A stretch of DNA of 64,000 bases, from assembly GCF_900102215.1 (NCBI RefSeq), contig NZ_FNBG01000011.1, positions 80,512-144,511 on the forward strand, in the 5' to 3' direction. Below are positions 45,917-53,963 of this stretch, in pieces. Below the pieces are notes generated by a model. That model did no database searches and was not told the DNA's origin. It was given only the letters and a program-made list of their open reading frames with translations. The DNA is from Fontibacillus panacisegetis (GTDB taxonomy: Bacteria; Bacillota; Bacilli; Paenibacillales; Paenibacillaceae). The translations under genes were made by a program, and so were the position numbers. How positions within the stretch are numbered: position 1 is the first letter of the stretch; every line of letters starts with the position of its first letter.

Positions 45917-46627
45917 TCATTTGCTTTGCTTCAGTGTAATAACGACCCGCCGGTTAGGTTCTTCACCCTTACTATAAGTTTTAACCTCCGAATGATCCTG
46001 AAGTTTGGAATGAATCACTTTGCGCTCCTGCGGCGACATCGGTTCAAGAGCCACTTCCTTACGTGTACGAATGACACGACCAGCCAATCTCTCTGCCAAA
46101 TCCTCCAGCGTTTTTCTCCGACGTTCACGGAAGTTCTCCGCATCAAGAACAATACGGATAAAGCTGTCTGAGTACCGGTTGGCAATAATGTTCGTCAAAT
46201 ATTGAAGCGCGTCGAGAGTTTGTCCTCTTCTTCCAATCAATAGGCCCAGATCGCTACCCGAAATGTTGAGCACGGTGTTATCCTTCTTATGGACAATATC
46301 CACTTCAACTTGAAGTCCCATATTAACACTGACGTCTCTAATAAATGACGCCGCCTCTTCATAAGGGTCTCGTTCATCATCTCCCTCGTTTTTCAAACGA
46401 GAAACGAGCATTTCTTCAGAACGATTCCCGATCGGCAGGGTTGAAGACGTATCTGTAGATAAAGCCAATTCAACCTTGGCTTCCTTAACGCCTATCAATC
46501 CCAGGAATCCTTTTGATGGCTGCTCTAACACTTTTATGGTGACTTGATCCTCGGTAGCGCCGAGCTTAGCCAATCCTTGTTTTACAGCTTCTTCAATGGT
46601 TTTTCCTGACGTCACAATTTTGTTCAT
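45917..46627 (-). CDS. jag: RNA-binding protein Jag (KhpB, SpoIIIJ-associated)
   Basis: 236 residues. Jag N-terminal domain (VTSGKTIEEAVKQGLAKLG), KH domain with the GLLIGRRGQTLDALQYL motif, then R3H with ERRRKTLEDLAERLA and the final SEVKTYSKGEEPNRRVVI. Works with KhpA in RNA-based control of the cell envelope in Firmicutes. Overlaps the yidC stop by 4 bases. Confidence 0.95.
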   Translation of the reverse strand: MNKIVTSGKTIEEAVKQGLAKLGATEDQVTIKVLEQPSKGFLGLIGVKEAKVELALSTDTSSTLPIGNRSEEMLVSRLKNEGDDERDPYEEAASFIRDVSVNMGLQVEVDIVHKKDNTVLNISGSDLGLLIGRRGQTLDALQYLTNIIANRYSDSFIRIVLDAENFRERRRKTLEDLAERLAGRVIRTRKEVALEPMSPQERKVIHSKLQDHSEVKTYSKGEEPNRRVVITLKQSK

Positions 46628-47523
46628 TTCGACTTTTTGGCCTCCTTGGCACCCTTACCGGGATGACCAGCTTTTAAATTCGAACCGCCCCGCTTTTTGT
46701 TTGAAGAAGAACTGGAACTACTTCCTGTTCCTGCGTTAACTACTGCTGCAGCGGGTTGTCCGTCTTTGTTGCGATATATAAAGAAGTTTTGAGCAATAGT
46801 GTAGAGATTACTAAATATCCAGTAAAGCGGAAGTGCAGCTGCAAAATTATAAGCCATGATGAAGATCAATACAGGATAAATAAACATCATGAACTTCATC
46901 GGCCCTTGCATACCACTTGGATTTATATTCGACATCATCTTAGTCTGAATAAAAGTTGTTAGAGCTGCAAGCAACGGTAAAATAAATAATTTATCCGGTT
47001 CTCCAAGCTGCAACCACAAGAAAGAGTGATCCCGAATCGCTGAGTTGTAGTAAATCGAATTATACAAAGCGATGAACACTGGCATTTGAATGATCAATGG
47101 AAAACAGCCAGCCATCGGATTAACCTTATTTTCCTGAAACAGCTTCATTGTCTCCTGCTGCTGCTGCTCAGGGTTGTCCTTATACATTTCACGAATTTTT
47201 TGTATTTCAGGCTGAATCGCCTGCATGGCTTTTGAGCTCTTGACCTGCTTCAAAGTAAGCGGCAAAATCAACGTACGTACAATCAACACCATAATCAGAA
47301 TTGCGATTCCGTAGGCTCCGTCGAACCACTTCGCAAACGTATCCAAAGCTAACGAGAAATAGTAAACAACATTTGCTGTCCACCATGATCCACTTTCACG
47401 CATACTTTCAGTGGTAGTTGCTAAATTGACATTTTGTGTTCCACAACCCGCCAAGATAGCAATGAGTCCGATTGCAAGGATGAGAAGAACCCATTTCCTC
47501 TTGTTAGTCATCATTCGTGACAC
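46624..47523 (-). CDS. yidC: Membrane protein insertase YidC (SpoIIIJ)
   Basis: 299 residues starting at GTG 47523, which has AGAGAGGGG 7 bases upstream; the ATGs 9-12 bases later are too far from that SD. Lipoprotein signal peptide with lipobox ILAGC, then five membrane helices and the conserved insertase core (MVLIVRTLILPLTLKQVKSS, with Arg in the groove; NPMAGCFPLIIQMPVFIALYN). Basic C-terminal tail (KKRGGSNLKAG). Inserts membrane proteins; the paralogue SpoIIIJ is also needed for sporulation. Confidence 0.96.
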   Translation of the reverse strand: MSRMMTNKRKWVLLILAIGLIAILAGCGTQNVNLATTTESMRESGSWWTANVVYYFSLALDTFAKWFDGAYGIAILIMVLIVRTLILPLTLKQVKSSKAMQAIQPEIQKIREMYKDNPEQQQQETMKLFQENKVNPMAGCFPLIIQMPVFIALYNSIYYNSAIRDHSFLWLQLGEPDKLFILPLLAALTTFIQTKMMSNINPSGMQGPMKFMMFIYPVLIFIMAYNFAAALPLYWIFSNLYTIAQNFFIYRNKDGQPAAAVVNAGTGSSSSSSSNKKRGGSNLKAGHPGKGAKEAKKSK

Positions 47524-47598
47524 TTCAAAACCCCTCTCTTAACCTGTCCATTCATCGTAAATCATACCATATTTAAAAGGACAAAGAAACAAGCATGC

Positions 47599-47949
47599 TT
47601 AACGTCTGGAAGGCTTGAGCAGCGTGGCTTTGCGCAGCACATGCAGCACACTTTTTTCGAGTTCCTTATACTCCAATCCAACGGCGCCATTACGGACAAT
47701 AATAATGATGTCCACGTGATCACGAATTTCCGCTTCATGCAGTCTGACAATTTCCTTTAACATTCTACGCATACGATTGCGTACTACAGCATTGCCTATT
47801 TTTTTACTTGCGGATACACCAAGACGAAAACGATCAATATCGTATTTGTTTGACCAATAGACGACGAGTTGACGGTTGGCGAAAGACTTTCCATGCCGGT
47901 AGATCCGGCTAAAATCCGCCCGATTTCTTAATCTAAGCTTCCTATGCAC
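47599..47949 (-). CDS. rnpA: Ribonuclease P protein component
   Basis: 116 residues: LRLRNRADFSRIYRHGKSF, VSASKKIGNAVVRNRMRRMLKE (the RNR motif), DIIIIVR. Binds the RNase P RNA and pre-tRNA leaders. It follows rpmH after a 98-base gap that contains a terminator-like hairpin. Confidence 0.97.
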   Translation of the reverse strand: MHRKLRLRNRADFSRIYRHGKSFANRQLVVYWSNKYDIDRFRLGVSASKKIGNAVVRNRMRRMLKEIVRLHEAEIRDHVDIIIIVRNGAVGLEYKELEKSVLHVLRKATLLKPSRR

Positions 47950-48011
47950 GAGCTATCTCCTCATGGTCAATTCCAATTTCAATTGAAATTAATACTCATA
48001 AATCATACATA

Positions 48012-48037
48012 CAAAAAAAGACCACCGCAGTGGTCTT
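48012..48037 (-). terminator. Terminator/attenuator between rpmH and rnpA
   Basis: Eight-base perfect arms (48018-48025 and 48030-48037), 4-base loop, then TTTTTTT on the minus strand; 10 bases after the rpmH stop. Partial readthrough would give more L34 than RnpA mRNA. Confidence 0.8.
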
Positions 48038-48047
48038 CATGCACGCA

Positions 48048-48182
48048 TTACGCACTCAATACTTTTCTGCCTTTTTGACGACGAGCAGCGAGAACCTTGC
48101 GGCCGTTTTTCGTGCTCATTCTTTTACGGAAACCATGAACCTTACTACGTTTGCTCACATTCGGTTTAAAAGTCGGTTTCAT
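48048..48182 (-). CDS. rpmH: Ribosomal protein L34
   Basis: 44 residues, [20 protein letters not shown] followed by [20 protein letters not shown], the standard L34 sequence with a slightly unusual KPTFKPN start. AAGGGGG lies 9 bases upstream. Confidence 0.98.
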   Translation of the reverse strand: MKPTFKPNVSKRSKVHGFRKRMSTKNGRKVLAARRQKGRKVLSA

Positions 48183-48263
48183 TTATTGCACCCCCTTAAA
48201 GAGATCAATCACTGTCATATTCACCATTTTCGTTACTCATACCCACAGAAAATGCCTTTTTCC

Positions 48264-48292
48264 ATTTAATCATAAGCATTCTGAAAAGTCAA
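48264..48292 (-). promoter_or_regulatory. rpmH promoter
   Basis: Minus-strand TTGACT (48287-48292), 17-base spacer ending in TGA, TTAAAT (48264-48269): extended -10 type, about 80 bases before rpmH. Confidence 0.55.
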
Positions 48293-48331
48293 CCGAGCCC
48301 CGCATTTCTTTTTTTTCAATTTTTATATAAG

Positions 48332-48401
48332 TTGTCCACAATTCTATAATTATTTGTCGTTGAATAAAAGTTATACACATGTGGAAAAGTATTTTTACAC
48401 A
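48332..48401. promoter_or_regulatory. Left DnaA-box cluster (upstream origin region, rpmH side)
   Basis: Boxes: TTGTCCACA (48332-48340), TTATACACA (48371-48379), inverted TGTGGAAAA (48380-48388) and TTTTACACA (48393-48401). All are within one or two bases of TTATNCACA, in AT-rich DNA. In B. subtilis one DnaA-box region lies between rpmH and dnaA; here it is separated from the dnaA-proximal boxes by three genes. Confidence 0.65.
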
Positions 48402-48422
48402 AAAAAAGTTATTCTAATGTAA

Positions 48423-48485
48423 TTTACAGAACAAAAAAGAGCGAGTATTATGTTATTGTTTAGAGTTGTATACAAGTATACCCTA
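48423..48485 (+). promoter_or_regulatory. gnd promoter with GntR-type operator
   Basis: TTTACA (48423-48428), 17-base spacer, TATTAT (48446-48451). The operator candidate TTGTATACAAGTATACCC (48466-48483) begins 15 bases past the -10 and is almost the same as a second copy at 50225-50246. It contains the TTGTATACAAGTAT pattern that I recall for the B. subtilis GntR operator. A repressor bound here would block elongation or initiation; gluconate would relieve it. Confidence 0.7.
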
Positions 48486-48505
48486 TTTGAAAGGTGTGGA
48501 ATTTT

Positions 48506-49405
48506 ATGAAACTTGGCATGATCGGACTTGGTAAAATGGGTTACAATCTTGCGCTAAATCTGCTGAAGCATAATCATGAAGTAGTTGCCTACGATATGGA
48601 TCATCGTTCAATAGAAAAGGCAGCGGAAAAAGGAGCTCTCCCCGCTCCCAGCTTGGAAGAACTAGTGTCCTCTCTCAGCACGCCACGTATCATATGGATT
48701 ATGGTACCAGCAGGCCGTGCTCTTCATTCGGTGATTGATACTTTATCTCCATTATTAGATGAGGGCGATATCATTATTGATGGTGGTAATTCTCACTATA
48801 AAGATTCGCTTTCTCTTGCTGATCAATTGAACAAGCAGGGAGTTTATTTCTTTGATATTGGAACTTCAGGAGGCATAGAAGGTGCTGGTCATGGAGGCTG
48901 CTTCATGATTGGCGGCGATGAAACTGTGTTTCGCAGCATTGAACCCCTCTTTAAAGATATCGCGGTGGACAAAGGCTATCTATATGCCGGTAAAAATGGT
49001 AGCGGACATTTTCTGAAGATGGTCCATAACGGTATTGAATACGGGATGATGCAGGCTATTGCCGAAGGATTTGAAATTTTAGATAAAAGTCCATTTAATT
49101 TTGACTATGAAGAGGTTGCCAGGGTATGGTCCAATGGTTCAGTTATTCGTGGCTGGTTAATGGAACTGACTGAAAGTGCTTTTTCCAAAGATGCAAAATT
49201 AAATAACATTCGTGGTGTTATGAATTCATCAGGTGAGGGCAAATGGACAGTTGAAACAGCTCTTGATTTGCAGGCTAATGCTCCCATCATCGCAATGTCA
49301 CTGTTTATGCGTTATCGCTCACTTGATACCGATACATTCCATGGGAAAGTCGTTGCAGCACTACGCAATGAATTTGGTGGGCATGCTGTAGAATCCACTA
49401 AATAA
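48506..49405 (+). CDS. gnd: 6-phosphogluconate dehydrogenase, decarboxylating (GntZ/YqeC type)
   Basis: 299 residues from the ATG at 48506 (AAAGGTG upstream; a GTG 12 bases earlier is inside the SD). Rossmann start GMIGLGKMGYNLA, IIDGGNSHYKDS, GTSGGIEGAGHGGCFMIGG, and catalytic Lys in GHFLKMVHNGIEYGMMQ. The ~300-residue form, shorter than the 470-residue Gnd, is often NAD-dependent and serves gluconate use. First of a plus-strand set gnd-gntR-gntK placed between rpmH and dnaA, transcribed head-on to the leftward replication fork. Confidence 0.93.
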   Translation: MKLGMIGLGKMGYNLALNLLKHNHEVVAYDMDHRSIEKAAEKGALPAPSLEELVSSLSTPRIIWIMVPAGRALHSVIDTLSPLLDEGDIIIDGGNSHYKDSLSLADQLNKQGVYFFDIGTSGGIEGAGHGGCFMIGGDETVFRSIEPLFKDIAVDKGYLYAGKNGSGHFLKMVHNGIEYGMMQAIAEGFEILDKSPFNFDYEEVARVWSNGSVIRGWLMELTESAFSKDAKLNNIRGVMNSSGEGKWTVETALDLQANAPIIAMSLFMRYRSLDTDTFHGKVVAALRNEFGGHAVESTK

Positions 49406-49506
49406 GCTTAGCTGGCTTACTAAGTTGAATGGATCATGTTATGATTTGATTAATTGTTATAATATGAAATCAAACTACCTTTTCTTTTAAAATAGGAGTC
49501 ATTAAT

Positions 49507-50178
49507 ATGAAGTATCCAACAACTTGGTTACAGGGAAGTTCTCTTGGCGAGGCCATCGCCTGTGAGCTTCGTCTTCAAATTATCGATGGCAGCATTAAGC
49601 CTGGAGAGGTTCTGTCCGAGAATAGCATCGCTGCTAAATTCGGAACTAGCCGCTCCCCTGTACGTGAGGCATTAAAAACGTTATCCAGCGAAGGGCTAAT
49701 TTCATTAAAACGGATGGGTGTCGAAGTTATAGGACTAAAGCTTAAAGATGTAGATGAATTGTACGATGTAAGATATCTTATCGAGAGCTTTGCCTGGAGA
49801 CATCTGGCCCAGAATGACCCAGCGAAAATAATCTCCCAGCTTCATCAAATCGTCGACAAAATGCAGCTTGCTGCAAAACATCACGATGTTGTGGAGTTTG
49901 CATTTCAGGATATAGCCTTCCATGAACTGATTATTGCCGAAGCTAAACATTCGAGAATTTGGCACTTGTGGAGCAGCATTCGCCAGATTGTCATGACGGT
50001 CTTGCTAATTACGACGAAAAAAATATTTTCCCAAGGGGAAGATAAAATCAATCTCGTTATAAACAAGCATCGAACATTGCTACACGGACTGGAGAGCCGC
50101 GATCCTGCTGTAATTTCTGCACGAATTGAGGAATATTTTGCGGACTCACATCAAACGATTCATTCAAGTATTCACTAA
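49507..50178 (+). CDS. gntR: GntR-family regulator (FCD/FadR subfamily)
   Basis: 223 residues. N-terminal winged helix (LQIIDGSIKPGEVLSENSIA, then FGTSRSPVREALKTLSSEGLI) and a C-terminal all-helical FCD effector domain with metal/ligand residues in DIAFHELIIAEAKHSRI and a late HRTLLHGLESRD. Between gnd and gluconokinase, so gluconate (or gluconate-6-P) is the expected effector. Likely repressor of the two operators at 48466 and 50225. Confidence 0.92.
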   Translation: MKYPTTWLQGSSLGEAIACELRLQIIDGSIKPGEVLSENSIAAKFGTSRSPVREALKTLSSEGLISLKRMGVEVIGLKLKDVDELYDVRYLIESFAWRHLAQNDPAKIISQLHQIVDKMQLAAKHHDVVEFAFQDIAFHELIIAEAKHSRIWHLWSSIRQIVMTVLLITTKKIFSQGEDKINLVINKHRTLLHGLESRDPAVISARIEEYFADSHQTIHSSIH

Positions 50179-50224
50179 AAGGTCAATAATGAAAGGAAAT
50201 TTATTTTCCTTCTTCTTTAATTGT

Positions 50225-50246
50225 AGTTGTCGACAAGTATACACTA
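50225..50246 (+). promoter_or_regulatory. Second GntR-type operator, upstream of gntK
   Basis: TTGTCGACAAGTATACAC shares all but three of 22 bases with the site in front of gnd (48464-48485). It is 100 bases before the gluconokinase start. No strong promoter overlaps it; a weak TATACA -10 lies inside. Confidence 0.65.
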
Positions 50247-50346
50247 ATGATTTTTGGACTCTTGCTTCATACTAAAGATCAAAACTGGTTAAAGATATTT
50301 AAAAAGGAATACTTAACTACTTAATTTAGAAAAAAGGTGAGCTCGG

Positions 50347-51903
50347 ATGGATAAACTATCGTACATGATCGGTATAGATATAGGAACAACAAGTACTAAA
50401 GCTGTATTATTTGAGGAAAATGGTAAAGTTACAGCTACTGCCAACGAAGGATATCCACTCTATACACCTACCGCAGATGTTGCTGAACAGGATCCGGAAG
50501 AAATTTTTGCTGCTGTTATCAGTTGTGTTAGACAAGTCATGAATAAAAGTCAGGTTTCACCAAAAAATATTATTCTCGTCTCCTTCAGTACAGCTATGCA
50601 TAGTGTTATTCCGGTTGATGTAGATGGCAAACCTTTAATGCGCTGCCTGACTTGGGCTGATAATCGCAGTGTTGAATGGTCTGAACGATTAAAGAATGAT
50701 ATGGGCGGACATGCTATTTATCTACGCACCGGAACACCAATTCATCCAATGTCCCCATTAACCAAAATGCTATGGCTCCGCCATGATCAACCGGACATTT
50801 TCAGTAAAACAAACAAGTTTATTTCTATTAAAGAATATGTATTTGCCAAGTTATTCGGTAAATATGTTATCGACTACTCCATCGCTTCCTGCACAGGATT
50901 AATGAATCTGGAGAAACTGGATTGGGATCAAGAAGCTCTGCAAATAGCTGGCTTATCCCCCGATCAATTGTCTACTCTTGTGCCAACAACCCATGTAATG
51001 AAAGGTTTATCGCAAGAGTATGCAGAGCAAATGGGGCTGGACACCTCTACCCCATTTGTAATCGGAGCAAGTGACGGCGTTTTATCTAATCTGGGTGTAG
51101 ACGCTATAAAACCAGGTGTTGTTGCCGTAACCATTGGAACAAGCGGTGCAATTCGAACGGTTGTTGATCGTCCAAAAACGGATCCAAAGGGGCGAATTTT
51201 TTGTTATGCTCTGACAGATAAACATTGGGTGATCGGAGGTCCGGTCAATAATGGCGGCGGTATATTCAGGTGGGTACGTGATGAAATCGCTGCTTCTGAG
51301 GTGGAAACTGCCAACCGACTCGGAATCAGTCCGTATGACGTACTTACGAAAATCGGCTCAAGAGTACGACCAGGCTCTGATGGATTGTTATTCCATCCTT
51401 ATTTGGCTGGCGAACGTGCACCTCTTTGGAATCCAAATGCCAGAGGCTCCTTTTTTGGCCTTACATTGCAACATAAGAAAGAGCATATGATTCGAGCTGT
51501 TCTTGAAGGCGTAATTTTTAACCTATACACTGTATTACTCGCTATGGAGGAGCAGATAGGACAGCCGCACAAAATTCAGGCTACCGGCGGCTTTGCCCGT
51601 TCCCCATTATGGCGTCAAATGATGGCTGACATTTTTAATCAAAAGGTCGTTATTCCCGAGGATTTCGAGAGCTCTTGTCTTGGAGCGGTAGTATTAGGAT
51701 TGTTAGCACTAGGAAAAATAGATTCCTTCGACGTTGTATCCAGCATGGTTGGCAGTACGATCGAACATAATCCAATCAAAGAACATTCGGCGATTTATAA
51801 TGAATTACTACCTATATACATTCGTATCTCCCGCCAACTGACAGAAGAGTACGACGCAATTGCCAAATTTCAGCGCAACATGAATAAAATCGATCACAAA
51901 TAA
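50347..51903 (+). CDS. gntK: Gluconokinase, FGGY family
   Basis: 518 residues. FGGY sugar kinase: MIGIDIGTTSTKAVLFEENG start, FSTAMHSVIPVD, LTWADNRS, the ATP-site VAVTIGTSGAIR, GGFARSPLWRQMMADIF and a closing SSCLGAVVLG. Phosphorylates gluconate to 6-phosphogluconate, the substrate of the upstream dehydrogenase. No gluconate permease is linked, unlike B. subtilis gntRKPZ, so uptake must be encoded elsewhere. Confidence 0.93.
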   Translation: MDKLSYMIGIDIGTTSTKAVLFEENGKVTATANEGYPLYTPTADVAEQDPEEIFAAVISCVRQVMNKSQVSPKNIILVSFSTAMHSVIPVDVDGKPLMRCLTWADNRSVEWSERLKNDMGGHAIYLRTGTPIHPMSPLTKMLWLRHDQPDIFSKTNKFISIKEYVFAKLFGKYVIDYSIASCTGLMNLEKLDWDQEALQIAGLSPDQLSTLVPTTHVMKGLSQEYAEQMGLDTSTPFVIGASDGVLSNLGVDAIKPGVVAVTIGTSGAIRTVVDRPKTDPKGRIFCYALTDKHWVIGGPVNNGGGIFRWVRDEIAASEVETANRLGISPYDVLTKIGSRVRPGSDGLLFHPYLAGERAPLWNPNARGSFFGLTLQHKKEHMIRAVLEGVIFNLYTVLLAMEEQIGQPHKIQATGGFARSPLWRQMMADIFNQKVVIPEDFESSCLGAVVLGLLALGKIDSFDVVSSMVGSTIEHNPIKEHSAIYNELLPIYIRISRQLTEEYDAIAKFQRNMNKIDHK

Positions 51904-51925
51904 AAAAAGATAATTTGTACATAAT

Positions 51926-51965
51926 AAGGGCTGCTTTCCAAATGAGGAAGGCAGCTCTTATTTTT
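51926..51965 (+). terminator. gntK terminator
   Basis: Fourteen-base arms (51926-51939 and 51946-51959, two G-U pairs), 6-base loop, then ATTTTT. Confidence 0.88.
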
Positions 51966-51975
51966 GTTCTAAAAA

Positions 51976-52252
51976 TTATGCACAGGCCTTGCTAACATAT
52001 TTTTTTTAGAATCGGAACAACCTGTGAATAATTAAAATTGGACTTTCACGTATTCTGTCGAATTTTAAACATGTTATAAACAATATCTAGTGGTGTTGAT
52101 GAAAATTATGCACAAGTTATTGAATTTGTGGATAAAAGCCATCATTTCATTGAAAAATAAGGTCTCTTTTGCTATGATTATATTGCTTTTGTTGTGAATA
52201 TCTATTTTTTACTACAATTTTATCAACAGCCTGTGGATAAAATTGTGAACAA
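51976..52252. promoter_or_regulatory. DnaA-box cluster upstream of dnaA
   Basis: Boxes matching TTATNCACA: 51976-51984 (TTATGCACA), 52023-52031 (inverted, TGTGAATAA), 52106-52114 (TTATGCACA), 52127-52135 (inverted, perfect TGTGGATAA), 52193-52201 (one mismatch), 52220-52228 (TTATCAACA), 52232-52240 (perfect, inverted), 52244-52252 (TGTGAACAA). They surround the dnaA promoter, so they serve origin function and dnaA autoregulation. The 482-base gap before dnaA holds no gene. Confidence 0.88.
52150..52178 (+). promoter_or_regulatory. dnaA promoter
   Basis: TTGAAA (52150-52155), 17-base spacer, TATGAT (52173-52178), flanked closely by DnaA boxes on both sides. Confidence 0.8.
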
Positions 52253-52385
52253 TTTTAAATTGTGCTTGTTTATAATCATTCCATTTTTCTGACTAATGGG
52301 GATACCTTTCCCCTTTATTTATGTTTTTCGACTCTTTTTGCATGGCTCATGCCACAATTGGAAGATTTAAAAGGAGTGACCGCCT

Positions 52386-53732
52386 GTGGATAGCCATACC
52401 TCCGATATATGGCAGCATATTTTATCCATCATCAATACAAAACTAAGTAAACCCAGCTTTGACACCTGGTTTAAAGCGACCAAAGTAGTCTCACTCTCTG
52501 ATCGCTCTATTGTTATTTCTGCGCCGACTACATTTGCTGTGGAATGGCTGGAAAGCCGATACACCAAACTCGTTGCCACTACTGTTCTCGAGTATCTTGG
52601 CAAACAGGTTGATGTATCCTTTGTTATCGAGGAATCGGCTGTTCCTGAGCAGACGCAGGTATTTAAAGAGCCCCCTGTAACCATCCAAGCGGAGGAAAGC
52701 GTTTCCAATATGCTTAATCCTAAATATACATTTGACACCTTCGTCATTGGATCCGGGAATCGTTTTGCTCATGCTGCGTCTTTGGCTGTAGCTGAAGCCC
52801 CTGCTCGTGCCTATAACCCGCTATTTTTGTATGGTGGCGTAGGACTAGGCAAGACACATTTAATGCATGCGATTGGACACTATATTCTGGAACATAGTCC
52901 AAGCAGCAAAGTCGTTTATATTTCCTCCGAGAAATTTACTAACGAATTTATTAACTCCATCCGTGACAATCGGGCTGAGAGTTTCCGTAACAAATACAGA
53001 AATATCGATATTCTGTTGATTGACGATATCCAGTTTATCGCTGGTAAAGAATCTACGCAGGAGGAATTTTTCCATACCTTCAATGCATTGCATGAAGAGC
53101 GTAAACAAATCATCATTTCAAGTGACCGGCCGCCAAAAGAAATTCCTACTCTGGAAGAACGGCTTAGATCCAGGTTTGAATGGGGTCTGATTACCGATAT
53201 CCAACCTCCCGATCTGGAGACGCGGATTGCAATTCTTCGCAAAAAGGCCCGGGCCGAGAACCTTGATATACCAAACGAGGCCATGATGTATATTGCCAAT
53301 CAAATCGATACGAACATTCGGGAACTTGAGGGAGCTCTTATCCGGGTCGTTGCCTATTCATCCTTGATCAATCAAGACATTACAACACATCTCGCAGCTG
53401 AGGCACTAAAGGACATTATCCCTTCCAGCAGACCGAAGATGATCACGATTCAGGACATTCAGCAAAGAGTTGGCGAATATTACAATCTCAAGCTGGAGGA
53501 TTTCAAGGCACGCAAACGAACCAAGGCTATCGCTTTTCCTCGGCAAATCGCTATGTATTTATCAAGAGAGCTAACCGATTTCTCACTGCCTAAGATCGGG
53601 GATGCTTTTGGAGGGCGAGATCATACGACAGTCATACATGCCCATGAGAAAATATCGCAGCAGTTAAAAACCGATCAGGATCTATTCAAAGTTATCAACA
53701 ACATCACAGAAAAAATAAAAAATTCTACCTGA
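52386..53732 (+). CDS. dnaA: Chromosomal replication initiator DnaA
   Basis: 448 residues starting at GTG, with AAGGAG 9 bases upstream. Domain I ([18 protein letters not shown]), variable domain II (about 90-110), AAA+ domain III ([16 protein letters not shown]alker [13 protein letters not shown]alker B), and domain IV helix-turn-helix with [15 protein letters not shown] DnaA-box-like TGTGGATAG (52385-52393) overlaps the start codon. Opens the origin at the unwinding element downstream. Confidence 0.98.
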   Translation: MDSHTSDIWQHILSIINTKLSKPSFDTWFKATKVVSLSDRSIVISAPTTFAVEWLESRYTKLVATTVLEYLGKQVDVSFVIEESAVPEQTQVFKEPPVTIQAEESVSNMLNPKYTFDTFVIGSGNRFAHAASLAVAEAPARAYNPLFLYGGVGLGKTHLMHAIGHYILEHSPSSKVVYISSEKFTNEFINSIRDNRAESFRNKYRNIDILLIDDIQFIAGKESTQEEFFHTFNALHEERKQIIISSDRPPKEIPTLEERLRSRFEWGLITDIQPPDLETRIAILRKKARAENLDIPNEAMMYIANQIDTNIRELEGALIRVVAYSSLINQDITTHLAAEALKDIIPSSRPKMITIQDIQQRVGEYYNLKLEDFKARKRTKAIAFPRQIAMYLSRELTDFSLPKIGDAFGGRDHTTVIHAHEKISQQLKTDQDLFKVINNITEKIKNST

Positions 53733-53963
53733 ATAAGGCACAAGCCTATGCACATGATATTCACATGTGGATAGGCTTCATTTCATATAGTCTAGGTTAG
53801 TTATCCACATATTCAGGGCCCCTACTACTTCTTCTATTAATTAAAAGATATACTTCATCATATTTGGCGATGGTGTTAAATTACACCACACGTCATAACG
53901 TTGTAGCTTACAATGAATCTAATTGCTAACTAATGAACAAAATGAATTTTAGGAGTTGAATTT
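53733..53963. other. oriC: Origin of replication: basal unwinding region between dnaA and dnaN
   Basis: Contains a hairpin (53742-53778) made of opposed DnaA-like boxes CTATGCACA and TGTGGATAG that also resembles the dnaA terminator, then a perfect DnaA box TTATCCACA (53801-53809). A GC block AGGGCCCC (53815-53822) follows, then DnaA-trio-like triplets TACTACTTCTTCTAT (53823-53837), and AT-rich DNA. The order box, GC cluster, trios, AT-rich matches the B. subtilis basal unwinding system. Confidence 0.85.

Noticed and set aside
47706..47724. CACGTG-containing sequence in rnpA as a third parS
   Set aside because: Flanking bases do not match the parS half-sites.
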